A DNA stretch of 64,000 nt from Paenibacillus sp. FSL H8-0079. Lineage in GTDB: Bacteria; Bacillota; Bacilli; Paenibacillales; Paenibacillaceae. The position numbers and the translations under genes are program-made. Of the stretch, positions 24,137 through 32,565 are shown one piece after another (position 1 is the stretch's first letter; each line of letters opens with the position of its first letter). The stretch covers positions 4,340,001 to 4,404,000 of the forward strand of contig NZ_CP150300.1 in the NCBI RefSeq assembly GCF_037991315.1, read 5' to 3'. The notes beneath the pieces are model-generated. The model was given only the letters and a program-made list of their open reading frames with translations, did no database searches and was not told the origin of the DNA.

Positions 24137-24952
24137 TTACCCCTTGAGTGAACCCGCTGTCAGACCTGCAACAAAGTAACGCTGGAGCAGAAGGAACAAC
24201 GCAATCATCGGAATGGCCGTTACCAGCACACCCGTAAGCATCATCGGATAGTTCGTCACGTATTCCCCGCGGAACTGCATAAGCGCGAGAGGTAAAGTGA
24301 GCTTGGACTTACTGCTGAGCATCAGCATCGGAATAAGCAAGTCATTCCAGACCATGACGAGCAGGAACGTAGCCGTTGCCGCCAGCGAAGGTGCAGCCAG
24401 TGGCAGTGCAATCCGCGTATAGAGCCTCCACTCGCTGGCCCCATCCATACTGCCCGCTTCCAGAATCTCCGAATTGAGCATGCGCATGAAGCCTGTCAAC
24501 ATAAATACAGAGACAGGCATCAGCATCGCAGCGGATACGACAATCAATCCCGTGAGACTGTCCGACCACCCGAGCGTACGCGTGAGGGAATAGATCGGCA
24601 GCATACTCACTTGGGATGGAACGATCAGACCGGCTACGAACAGAGCAAACACGATTTCACCTACACTACCGCCCCAGCGGACAATGGCGTAAGCAATCAT
24701 GCTGCTCAGCAATAACTCAATGGCAACCGTGCCGAGCGTCACGACCAGACTGTTCCCGAAATATTGCCACATCGGCTGATTGCGAAACATGCCCGTGATG
24801 TTATCCCACGTAAACGGGTCCGGCCAGCTGAATGGACTGGTGAAGAAGTTGCTGCTTGTTTTGAACGAGGATACAAATACAAAGTACAGCGGCACCAGAA
24901 TCAGCAGCGCGTACACCAATAAGATCAGGCGATTGAACCATTTTAAAAACAT
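24137..24952 (-). CDS. ABC sugar-type permease (MalG/CUT1 family)
   Basis: 271 residues, six helices. It contains the binding-protein-dependent transport EAA loop, EAGSMDGASEWRLYTRIALP, which contacts the ATPase. N-terminal LVPLYFVFVSSFKTSSNFF is typical of the MalG half. Third gene of the importer operon after the binding protein and the MalF-like permease. No ATPase gene is present; CUT1 systems of Bacillales commonly share the MsmX ATPase encoded elsewhere. Confidence 0.85.
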   Translation of the reverse strand: MFLKWFNRLILLVYALLILVPLYFVFVSSFKTSSNFFTSPFSWPDPFTWDNITGMFRNQPMWQYFGNSLVVTLGTVAIELLLSSMIAYAIVRWGGSVGEIVFALFVAGLIVPSQVSMLPIYSLTRTLGWSDSLTGLIVVSAAMLMPVSVFMLTGFMRMLNSEILEAGSMDGASEWRLYTRIALPLAAPSLAATATFLLVMVWNDLLIPMLMLSSKSKLTLPLALMQFRGEYVTNYPMMLTGVLVTAIPMIALFLLLQRYFVAGLTAGSLKG

Positions 24953-25001
24953 GTGAACTCCCTTCTGCCTCGGTTGCAGGATGAATGCCCCAGCATCAAC
25001 C

Positions 25002-25874
25002 TCAATAGCTTACCCGGTCGGCACGCAGTGCCTTGAACTGCAACAGCGTCAAGAGCGCGAGCAACACCAGGAAGATCATGGAACCGGCAGAAGCCAGACC
25101 AAATGAATAGCTGCCAAAGGCGGTATGATAGATATATGTTGTCAAAATTTCAGTTGCGTAGTTCGGGCCTCCGTCCGTCATTGTGAAAATGAGGTCAAAT
25201 GCCTTGAACGATTGAATGGTCGTATAGGCCACAACAATTGTTGCCGAAGGTGCTAGCAGTGGCCAGGTCACGGTACGGAATACCTGCCATTTGCTGCCGC
25301 CGTCCATACGAGCCGCCTCATACAGTTCTGCCGGAATGCCTTGCAGACCTGCGATGAATACGATCATCATCTGCCCAGCATGTGCCCATACCTGTACCGC
25401 AGCGATGGAATAGATGGCGATCTTGGGATCACCAATCCAGTTACGAGCGATGCTGCTCATCCCTGCTTCATTCAGTCCATAGTTGATCAATCCAATGGAT
25501 GGATCATACATGAATGCCCAGATCAGTCCAACCGATACGGAGGACAGAATCGCAGGCAGGAAATACAATGCCCGAAGCACAATGCGTGTCTTGGTATTAC
25601 GTACCAAGAGCAGAGCCAGGACAAGTGAAATAAAGGTTTGTGCAATAACAACCGTTAACATGAACTCCACGTTGTTACCAAAGGCTTTGCGGAATACGAT
25701 GCTGCTGAGACTGTCCTTGTAATTATCCAGCCCTACAAATGCATACGACGGGGATACCCCATCCCAGTCCGTAAAGGAATAGAACAGCCCCGTCAATGTA
25801 GGAAATACGAACAATCCAACGTACAGCAGCAACCCGGGGATCAGAAACAGGGATAGCTGAAGACGGTTTTTCAT
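25002..25874 (-). CDS. ABC sugar-type permease (MalF/CUT1 family)
   Basis: 290 residues, six helices, with the EAA motif EAARMDGGSKWQVFRTVTWP and the usual GLFYSFTDWDG periplasm-like loop near the N-terminus. The start codon lies three bases after the stop of the binding-protein gene. It pairs with the MalG-like permease downstream to form the channel. Confidence 0.85.
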   Translation of the reverse strand: MKNRLQLSLFLIPGLLLYVGLFVFPTLTGLFYSFTDWDGVSPSYAFVGLDNYKDSLSSIVFRKAFGNNVEFMLTVVIAQTFISLVLALLLVRNTKTRIVLRALYFLPAILSSVSVGLIWAFMYDPSIGLINYGLNEAGMSSIARNWIGDPKIAIYSIAAVQVWAHAGQMMIVFIAGLQGIPAELYEAARMDGGSKWQVFRTVTWPLLAPSATIVVAYTTIQSFKAFDLIFTMTDGGPNYATEILTTYIYHTAFGSYSFGLASAGSMIFLVLLALLTLLQFKALRADRVSY

Positions 25875-25877
25875 CGT

Positions 25878-27152
25878 TTATTTCCCAATATGCTGATCAA
25901 TGATCGCTTGTGCCTGCTGTGCTGCTTCTTCTGGAGAAGTTCCGCTTAGCACAGCCTGAATGGAGTTAGTCACTGCTTTTTGATTGTCTCCGTTCAGGAT
26001 GGTGAACCGTGGCTGGAACACGGTCTTTTTGCTCGCCCATTCTCCCGCTACCTGAAGCTCAGGCGTATCGTACTTCACATCATTCACCGTTACATTCTGT
26101 CCCGTCTGGTTGGCATACTCGCTCGCCACTTCCGGATTGCTCAGGAATTCGAGGAACTTCTTCGCTTCTTCCGGATGTTTCGATTTGCTGTTCACCGCGA
26201 GCATGAATGTGGTGGTATGCACCCCTTCATACTTCGCTTGATTTGCACTTACTGTAATCGGTGCAAGCAGTTTTTGCTCCAGGTTCGGATTCTGCTGCTT
26301 GTTCTGAGCCAATTGATACGATCCACTTGCCAGCATCGCTGCTTTCTCTTGAATAAACAGTGCGCCCGCCGCAGGGTCCTTCGTACCCAGTGCATCCTGT
26401 TGGAAGTAACCTTTATCGTTCAGTTCCTTGATTTGAGTCAACGTTTTCACCCAAAACTCATCCGTCAGTTTGGCTTCGCCAGCTTCTACTTTGGTAAAAA
26501 TGTCGTCACTCGGTGCATTGTTCATCACCATCGTATTCATGAATTGCCCTGGGCCAATGTCCGCTCCGGCAAAGGCAATCGGAATGATGCCATTGTCTTT
26601 CAGCTTCTGGCAAAGTGCCAGGAAGCCTTCCCAATCGGTCGGCGGCGTCAAGCCGTATTGTTCAAACAGTTTTACGTTATAGATGGGATCGTTATATACG
26701 AGTTGGTACGGGATCGCATATTGCTTGCCATCATGCTGTCCTGATTCAATCAGCTTCGAATTGTAGGCCGACAGGAATGATGATCCGGTCAGATCCGTGA
26801 ACAAGCCGGCTTTGGTGAAAGCTTCGAACTGTGCACCCGGGAAGGAAGCAAATACATCCCCTACCGAACCGTCACTGATTTTGGATTGAACGGTGGACTG
26901 GTATTGATCGGAGGGCAACGTCTGCATCTCCACGTTGATGTTCGGGTTTTCTTTTTCAAATGCGTCAATAGTCTTGTTGAGTGCTTCGGAATCTTCTCCA
27001 CGCCAGTGCATGAAGCTGATCGTAACTTTGCCTGAACCCGAGGAACCGTTCTCTCCAGATGACGCGTTATCCCCGCCGCCGCAAGCCGACAGCAGGATGG
27101 ACATCACCAGCATACTGACGAGCGGCAGGATTAATTTTTTATTTTTTTTCAT
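25878..27152 (-). CDS. ABC importer solute-binding lipoprotein (CUT1)
   Basis: 424 residues from the ATG at 27152 (GGAGGTCGTC upstream). Signal peptide with lipobox LLSAC-G; Gly/Ser linker; then an extracellular-solute-binding family 1 domain: ITISFMHWRGEDSEALNKT-like strand, GSVGDVFASFPGAQFEAFTK, YAIPYQLVYNDPIYNV, AAMLASGSYQLAQ. The longer open frame upstream (to 27317) runs through a dispersed repeat and is not coding. This family binds oligosaccharides or related sugar compounds; the adjacent SsuD-like oxygenase hints at a sulfonated sugar. Confidence 0.85.
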   Translation of the reverse strand: MKKNKKLILPLVSMLVMSILLSACGGGDNASSGENGSSGSGKVTISFMHWRGEDSEALNKTIDAFEKENPNINVEMQTLPSDQYQSTVQSKISDGSVGDVFASFPGAQFEAFTKAGLFTDLTGSSFLSAYNSKLIESGQHDGKQYAIPYQLVYNDPIYNVKLFEQYGLTPPTDWEGFLALCQKLKDNGIIPIAFAGADIGPGQFMNTMVMNNAPSDDIFTKVEAGEAKLTDEFWVKTLTQIKELNDKGYFQQDALGTKDPAAGALFIQEKAAMLASGSYQLAQNKQQNPNLEQKLLAPITVSANQAKYEGVHTTTFMLAVNSKSKHPEEAKKFLEFLSNPEVASEYANQTGQNVTVNDVKYDTPELQVAGEWASKKTVFQPRFTILNGDNQKAVTNSIQAVLSGTSPEEAAQQAQAIIDQHIGK

Positions 27153-27197
27153 GAAAGACGACCTCCTGAGGATGCTTGATATTTTAACTAAAGAATG

Positions 27198-27348
27198 TTT
27201 ATACTGACCACTCCGATGACAGAATAACCTTCCGATCGCTGTTATCCCCAGATTTATTTGATTCCTTTTTATAAAAGGAAAAATCCGGGGATAAAGGCGA
27301 ACGCTTCGCTTCTTCACGTTATTTCTGTCCTCTCCGTTTTCGTATAAA
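27198..27348 (+). repeat. Dispersed ~150-bp repeat, copy 1
   Basis: Ends TTTATAC / GTATAAA are inverted. Inside, TTATCCCCaGATTT faces AAATCcGGGGATAA, and the flanks CGATGACAGAATAACC and the complement of GGACAGAAATAACG are related, so the whole unit is an imperfect palindrome. It separates the SsuD-like gene from the binding-protein gene. Other copies are at 28606, 33421 and 51389 (reversed). Confidence 0.8.
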
Positions 27349-27366
27349 AAAATTAGTTGAACTTAC

Positions 27367-28551
27367 TTAGTTAGTAGTAACTTGATGCTGCTTCTGTCTT
27401 GTTTTCCATTTCTCGCGAATGATGGGCATCACGGTCCGGCCGAAGATTTCGGCTTCTTCCAGATGCGGGTAACCGGACAGAATGAAGGTTGTAACACCCA
27501 GATCTCCATATTCCATCAAGCGCTCTGCGACCTGTTCGGCTGTACCTACAATGAGGATCGCACCGCCGGAACGCACAACGGACAAGCCTGTCCACAGGTT
27601 GGGACCTACGACAAACTGCTGCTTCTCGGACAGTTCCCGTAGCTCGTTCTGTCTGCGTTGGTTGGTTGCATCCGTCTCGGCAAAAGCGGCTTTGGCTTTC
27701 TCGATCGCTTCTGGTGGTACTTTGCTAATAATCTCCCAAGCTGCTGCCCATGCTTCTTCTTCGGTATCCCGAATGAGTACCTGAGCACGCATGCCGTAAC
27801 GGAGCTGACGATCTTGTCCCGTTTCCTCTTTCACCTGCTGACGGATGACCTCGATCTCTTCGATCTGCTCCTGAATCCAGTCATGAGGCTCGCCCCACAT
27901 GAGGAACGTATCTGCATGTTCAACAGCGACCTTCTTGGCAATCGGTGAACTTCCTCCCAGATAGAATGGTGGATGCGGATTTTGCACCGTCTCCGGCATG
28001 CCTACCGGTCCTTTGAAATTGTAATACTGCCCGTTGAATTCAGGATTGGGATCGCTGGGTGCATCTGCACTAGATTTTGAACCGCTTCCAGCAAACTCCG
28101 TCAGATTCAGTCCCGTCGATTGAGTCCATGAACGCTTCATGACTTCCATATACTCGCTCGCCCGCACATACCGCTCATCATGCGCATGTGCCAGTGGATC
28201 ACCGAGTTCCTCCAGATCTCGAACGGAACTGCCTGTCACCACATTGATCATGGCGCGACCACCAGAGAGCTGATCCAGTGCCGCTCCCATTCGTGCAGCG
28301 AGTACGGGTGTAACCAAACCCGGGCGAATGGCGACAAGGGGACGCAATGTCTTCGTATGACTCATCACAGCCGAGCCAACCACCCACGCGTCCAGACAGG
28401 CTCCCCCTGTCGGAATCAGTACAAATTCGAATCCTGCCTTCTCCGCCGTCTGTGCCACATCGACGAGATAATCCAGACTCGGCTCCCGCTCTGGGGCAAC
28501 CCCTACATACTTACCATCCCCTGCTGTAGGCAAAAACCATCCAAACTTCAT
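27367..28551 (-). CDS. ssuD: SsuD-like FMNH2-dependent (alkane)sulfonate monooxygenase
   Basis: 394 residues from the ATG at 28551 (AGGAAG close upstream); an in-frame GTG at 28569 is possible. LLM-class flavin oxygenase fold: MKFGWFLPTAGDGKY, GFEFVLIPTGGACLDAWVV, RPLVAIRPGLVTPVLAARMG, SGGRAMINVVTGSS, YVRASEYMEVMKRSW, GGSSPIAKKVAVEHADTFLM. SsuD cleaves C-S bonds of sulfonates using reduced flavin from a partner reductase, which is not in this window. Directly upstream of a CUT1-type sugar ABC importer rather than an SsuABC-type importer, which is unusual. Confidence 0.8.
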   Translation of the reverse strand: MKFGWFLPTAGDGKYVGVAPEREPSLDYLVDVAQTAEKAGFEFVLIPTGGACLDAWVVGSAVMSHTKTLRPLVAIRPGLVTPVLAARMGAALDQLSGGRAMINVVTGSSVRDLEELGDPLAHAHDERYVRASEYMEVMKRSWTQSTGLNLTEFAGSGSKSSADAPSDPNPEFNGQYYNFKGPVGMPETVQNPHPPFYLGGSSPIAKKVAVEHADTFLMWGEPHDWIQEQIEEIEVIRQQVKEETGQDRQLRYGMRAQVLIRDTEEEAWAAAWEIISKVPPEAIEKAKAAFAETDATNQRRQNELRELSEKQQFVVGPNLWTGLSVVRSGGAILIVGTAEQVAERLMEYGDLGVTTFILSGYPHLEEAEIFGRTVMPIIREKWKTRQKQHQVTTN

Positions 28552-28605
28552 GTCTTCCTGTTCGCTCACAAAAGTCAATCCCTTCTATGAATAAATAAAG
28601 TCTCA

Positions 28606-28790
28606 TGTTAAAAATAAGATCACTGTTCTGCCACTCCGCCGTTCCGGTTACGAATCGTTCTTACGATCACTGTTATCTCCAGATTTTTTGATTCCCTTTT
28701 CTAAGGGAAAATCCGGAGATAAAGGTGAACACTACGTTTCTTCAGAATCGATTTCGTCCCCTCCACTACGTTTGCACTCGTTTAAAACTT
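28606..28790 (+). repeat. Dispersed ~150-bp repeat, copy 2 (diverged)
   Basis: Shares the core TGTTATCTCCAGATTTTTTG then AAATCCGGAGATAAAGGTGAAC with copies 1 and 3, and a similar right part (TTTCTTCAG...CGTCCCCTCC). Ends GTTAAAA / TTTAAAAC. Lies in the 500-bp gap between the SsuD-like gene and the araC-type gene. Confidence 0.7.
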
Positions 28791-28971
28791 ATTTTTAAAG
28801 TGTGCCTAATTTCTAATTCCTTTTCAAAGTACTCATCCAAATGCCGATTAATTAACTTGGTTTAATAGGTATGGACATCATATCAATTGATTTGTCTGTG
28901 ATCAATGTCATTTCGCGGCAATTTTATTTTGTCATTTTGTGGTCTTTTCTCAGATTTAGGTCTTCCTGATC

Positions 28972-29001
28972 TTGAATATGTATAAAACCCACCTGTATAA
29001 T
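28972..29001 (+). promoter_or_regulatory. Sigma-A promoter of the AraC-type gene
   Basis: TTGAAT at 28972-28977 and TATAAT at 28996-29001, 18 bp apart. The start codon is about 53 bases downstream. Confidence 0.65.
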
Positions 29002-29053
29002 AGGTTATAAATAAAACTTTTAACGATACTTATACAATAAAGAGGTGTTCCTG

Positions 29054-29926
29054 ATGACCGAGAGCATGAAGGAGGACCACCATGAGTTTTTGGATATTAT
29101 TTTCTTCACTCCATCTGAATTCGAGAAAGCTGGTGGCGCCTGGCCGATTCGCATTGGCCGCAACGTAGCCAAGACCAACTATCATATTGGCCCTCGTACC
29201 ACACCTTATCATTATTTGCTATTTGTGCTGGAGGGGGAAGGTACATTCATACAGAACGGACAGCGTCACGCCCTTCGAGCCAGGGATGCGTTCTGTCTAT
29301 TTCCGCATGTTACTCATGAGTACTGGACGGACCCGGAGGACACGTTGCAGAAAATATTTATTGCCTTTGACGGTACATATGCAGCCGAACTGCTGTCTCG
29401 AATTGGACTTACACCCGACTCACCGTATCGTTCAGGTGTACTTACTCCGGAGACTGCAAGCGCCATGCGCTCGTTCATGGAGGATGTTCGCAAACCTCAG
29501 GATGGAGCCAGCGATCTGGGAAGACTCACCCGGTTTCTAAGCCTATTTGACCGGATTGCCCGTTCCCCTGCGACCAAAGGATTGCAACCGGATTCAGCCA
29601 CGCCTTGGCTTCAGAAAGGCAAGGAATACATGGACATTCATTTTGCAGGCGGCATCTCTGTGGAAGGTGTGTCCGCTCATGCGGGTGTAGATCGAACCCA
29701 TTTTGCCAAACAGTTCCGCAAAGCCTATGGTCTGTCTCCCGTGCAATATATCCAGCAATTGAAAATGACCCAAGCCAAACGTCTGCTCGTGCAGACGCCG
29801 CTAAGCTTAACTGAAGTGGCTCATTCCGTAGGTTACCCGGACTTGTTCTCCTTCTCCAAAGCGTTCAAAAAGCAAGTTGGGCTACCTCCCAATCGCTATC
29901 GTACAGCGGAGAGCACGAAAGATTGA
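29054..29926 (+). CDS. AraC-family transcriptional regulator
   Basis: 290 residues from the ATG at 29054 (AGAGGTG eight bases upstream). N-terminal cupin-like sensor (HYLLFVLEGEGTFIQNGQRH, FCLFPHVTHEYW), C-terminal double HTH: GISVEGVSAHAGVDRTHFAK and LSLTEVAHSVGYPDLFSFSK, ending KAFKKQVGLPPNRYR. It is divergent from the SsuD-ABC unit with 500 bases between, so it probably controls that unit in response to the imported compound. Confidence 0.85.
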   Translation: MTESMKEDHHEFLDIIFFTPSEFEKAGGAWPIRIGRNVAKTNYHIGPRTTPYHYLLFVLEGEGTFIQNGQRHALRARDAFCLFPHVTHEYWTDPEDTLQKIFIAFDGTYAAELLSRIGLTPDSPYRSGVLTPETASAMRSFMEDVRKPQDGASDLGRLTRFLSLFDRIARSPATKGLQPDSATPWLQKGKEYMDIHFAGGISVEGVSAHAGVDRTHFAKQFRKAYGLSPVQYIQQLKMTQAKRLLVQTPLSLTEVAHSVGYPDLFSFSKAFKKQVGLPPNRYRTAESTKD

Positions 29927-30074
29927 GGGAGCGACCTTTCGCTCCCCAGCCTATAACTCAGTCTCGTGTACCATGCCTTGTGTACGATACCGCGTCTACC
30001 AAATAGCAATGGACTCCTGATCTTCATATCCTGCATATCATAGTGCTGCAAAACCCATTACAAAACCCACCACC

Positions 30075-30114
30075 AAAGAAGGCAAGCCCCTTTAACCCGG
30101 GACTTGCCTTCTTT
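30075..30114. terminator. Bidirectional terminator
   Basis: AAAGAAGGCAAG (30075-30086) and CTTGCCTTCTTT (30103-30114) are perfectly complementary with T-runs at both ends. It stops the AraC gene on the plus strand and the polysaccharide cluster on the minus strand. A short GGGAGCG/CGCTCCC hairpin near 29928 lies just after the araC stop. Confidence 0.85.
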
Positions 30115-30174
30115 CTATACTATATTCTTGACGCACGTACCAAGAATCAGGAACTTTTTTACGTTGACCTAACG

Positions 30175-31098
30175 CTATTCTTTCTCCTTATCCTTACGCG
30201 CAAGCGGAATTCCGTTCTCTTTGGCATACCATGCTTCATAATGATGCACAGCCACACCTGCAAAAGAAGAATGAGAGGAACCGAGATCGAACACCTTCGC
30301 CATCTCTTCATTCATATTGCTAACCGGTTTACGGAAAAAGGTCAGGTGATCCCCCTCGTGTGTATCCGCGAGTTCCGCTCCGATCCAGACTTTCTTGCCG
30401 AGCTCATCCGCTTCGTCCAGTTCTTCCTTGGACAGATCATACATCTGCTGCCCACTATCCCGGTAAGCCATGATCGCCACTGCATCGAAGTTGGAGATCA
30501 CCCAGCGACTGAATGTACCCTCACCTTCAGCCGACTGACGGGCATCTAGCCAGAACGGAATGGCCGCGCTCATGTACAGTCCGGCATCCTCTCCGGCTTT
30601 TGTCCAGGCCTTCATGTTGTTCTGCCACTCTGCAATGACGCTGCTCTCCTCGTTCTCCCAGCGCTTCAGCTGATATGGCTCCACATCCAGTTGAATGCCT
30701 TGGAAGCGTTCATTCTTGGCCGAAGCCGCATTGTATGCTCGTACTCGCTCGATAAAAGCAAGTCCTTCATCCCGCTTCTCCTCATAGGCCCAGTCTGCAT
30801 GACCGTTAAGTCCATGCACTTCAATCTCAGCCTGTCGGGCAGCCGCAATGAATTTGCGGTATGTTGCGTCAGGCACCTCATCCTGAATTTGCAGGAAGAT
30901 GGTATCCACGCCCTGTTCTTTGGAAAAGGCAATAATCTCAGGCGTCTGCTCCGCAATAATGGACGCGTCCCACAGCCAGGTCGCTTTATGCTCCTCCGCC
31001 GAGAACCATTTGAACATCCAGGACAGAAGCAGCAGGCACAACACCACAGCCAGAATGGCCCATTTCACCATACCCACCAGTTTGCCCCGTTGCCTCAT
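30175..31098 (-). CDS. Membrane-anchored TIM-barrel protein, putative glycoside hydrolase
   Basis: 307 residues. One N-terminal membrane helix (about 11-28), then a barrel-like domain: WLWDASIIAEQTPEIIAFSK, GVDTIFLQIQDEVPD, VHGLNGHADWAYEEK, FQGIQLDVEPYQLKRW (acidic D and E in the strand-4 position typical of GH18-like or related folds), FDAVAIMAYRDSGQQM. No exact GH family is clear to me. Last gene of the six-gene polysaccharide cluster; it starts eight bases after the dehydrogenase gene stop, with the site GAGGAAAT inside that gene's end. May trim or release the polymer. Confidence 0.65.
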   Translation of the reverse strand: MRQRGKLVGMVKWAILAVVLCLLLLSWMFKWFSAEEHKATWLWDASIIAEQTPEIIAFSKEQGVDTIFLQIQDEVPDATYRKFIAAARQAEIEVHGLNGHADWAYEEKRDEGLAFIERVRAYNAASAKNERFQGIQLDVEPYQLKRWENEESSVIAEWQNNMKAWTKAGEDAGLYMSAAIPFWLDARQSAEGEGTFSRWVISNFDAVAIMAYRDSGQQMYDLSKEELDEADELGKKVWIGAELADTHEGDHLTFFRKPVSNMNEEMAKVFDLGSSHSSFAGVAVHHYEAWYAKENGIPLARKDKEKE

Positions 31099-31106
31099 AT
31101 ATTTCC

Positions 31107-32474
31107 TCAGACGAGCAACGCTTCACTTGGCTCAAGCACAGGATGCTGTACCGAGTGACCAATCTTGTAGATATGCGGATGTGTGTATGAACGGAATGCA
31201 TTACGTGTATCCAGAATCGGTACACCCATCTCGGCAATATCAAAGTAAGGCAAATCGCTGTGGTTGGTGATCAGCACGATGCAATCGTACTTCTTGAACT
31301 GCTCCAGATTGAACGCTTCGCTGTGTACGGTCTCGCCATGTTTATCCTGGAAGGAATCCGCATGTGGATCGTAGTAGCTAACGTTAGCTCCACTTTCCTT
31401 GAACAGTTCATATACTTCCAGTCCTGGTGATTCACGCAGGTCGGCAATATTAGGCTTGTACGACATGCCAAGGAGCAGAATATTGGATTTACGTACGGAT
31501 TTAGCGTATTCGTTCAGAATCGTTGACGTTTTGTTCAATACATAATATGGCATGTTGTCATTGGTGGATTGCGCCAGCTCAATGAATTTGCTATAGAAAC
31601 GGAAGCCTTTGGCCTTCCATGACAGGTACATCGGATCAAGCGGGATGCAGTGTCCACCGATGCCTGGGCCTGGATAGAATGGCATGAAACCAAATGGTTT
31701 CGTCGCCGCCGCGTCAATAACTTCCCAGATATCGATACCCATACGGTCACACATCATCGCCATTTCATTTACAAAGGCAATGTTCACACTGCGGAATGTG
31801 TTCTCCAGCAGTTTGGACATCTCAGCCACTTTCGGCGAAGATACCGGTACTACGGTTTCTACATATTTGCTATATAGCGCTGTTCCGAGCTTCAAGCAAG
31901 CTTCAGTTGTGCCCCCGATTACTTTCGGCGTATTAAATGTTGTGAAACGTCCGTTCGACGGGTCCACACGTTCAGGTGAGAAGCAGAGGAAATAGTCTTT
32001 ACCTGCTTCTTGTCCGATCTTGTCCAGCTGCTGCTGGATCAGTTCTTCGGTAGTACCCGGATAAGTGGTGCTCTCCAAGGTAATCAGCATGCCTGGTTTC
32101 ATATGCAGTTTGATCTGATCCACAACGGTCTCGATGTAAGATGTATCCGGGTCCTGATTCTCACTAAGCGGTGTCGGTACGCAGATACTGAGTGCATCGA
32201 TCACACGCAGCATACTGTAATCTGTCGTTGGCTGGAAACGACCGCTTTGCATTACTTTTTTCAACTCTTCGGACGAAATATCGTGAATATAGGAATCTCC
32301 TTGATAGATACTTTCTACTTTGGACGCATCCAGATCAATTCCGATTACCGTGAAACCTTGATTGACCATTTCCACGGCAAGTGGAAGTCCTACGTAACCG
32401 AGCCCGACAACGCCGAGTACAGCTTCTTTATTTTCAATCGCATTCAGTAATGTGTGGAATTGTTGATTCTCCAT
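31107..32474 (-). CDS. Nucleotide-sugar 6-dehydrogenase (UDP-Glc/UDP-GlcNAc type)
   Basis: 455 residues. Rossmann NAD loop GVVGLGYVGLPLAVEM (from residue 21), SICVPTPLSENQDPD, ESTTYPGTTEEL, FSPERVDPSNG, and the catalytic-cysteine motif GPGIGGHCIPLDP (C276); C-terminal domain with LLLGMSYKPNIADLRESPGL. It oxidises C6 of a UDP-hexose (or UDP-HexNAc) to a uronate in two NAD-dependent steps. The sequence style is closer to WbpA/WecC/TviB-type enzymes than to short UDP-glucose dehydrogenases. It would feed a uronic acid to the GT2 synthase of the same cluster. Confidence 0.85.
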   Translation of the reverse strand: MENQQFHTLLNAIENKEAVLGVVGLGYVGLPLAVEMVNQGFTVIGIDLDASKVESIYQGDSYIHDISSEELKKVMQSGRFQPTTDYSMLRVIDALSICVPTPLSENQDPDTSYIETVVDQIKLHMKPGMLITLESTTYPGTTEELIQQQLDKIGQEAGKDYFLCFSPERVDPSNGRFTTFNTPKVIGGTTEACLKLGTALYSKYVETVVPVSSPKVAEMSKLLENTFRSVNIAFVNEMAMMCDRMGIDIWEVIDAAATKPFGFMPFYPGPGIGGHCIPLDPMYLSWKAKGFRFYSKFIELAQSTNDNMPYYVLNKTSTILNEYAKSVRKSNILLLGMSYKPNIADLRESPGLEVYELFKESGANVSYYDPHADSFQDKHGETVHSEAFNLEQFKKYDCIVLITNHSDLPYFDIAEMGVPILDTRNAFRSYTHPHIYKIGHSVQHPVLEPSEALLV

Positions 32475-32565
32475 GATATTCCCTCCGGGCAGTGTATTTG
32501 GTGGTGCTTAAAATCCATATAAATAGATGAGTGTCTGTGCTCTAAATGTTGCTCTAATCTATCTT

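Noticed and set aside
27153..27317. N-terminal extension of the solute-binding protein frame
   Set aside because: It runs through dispersed repeat copy 1; the real start with signal peptide and GGAGG is at 27152. The same peptide pattern appears at 51417-51490 only because that is another repeat copy.
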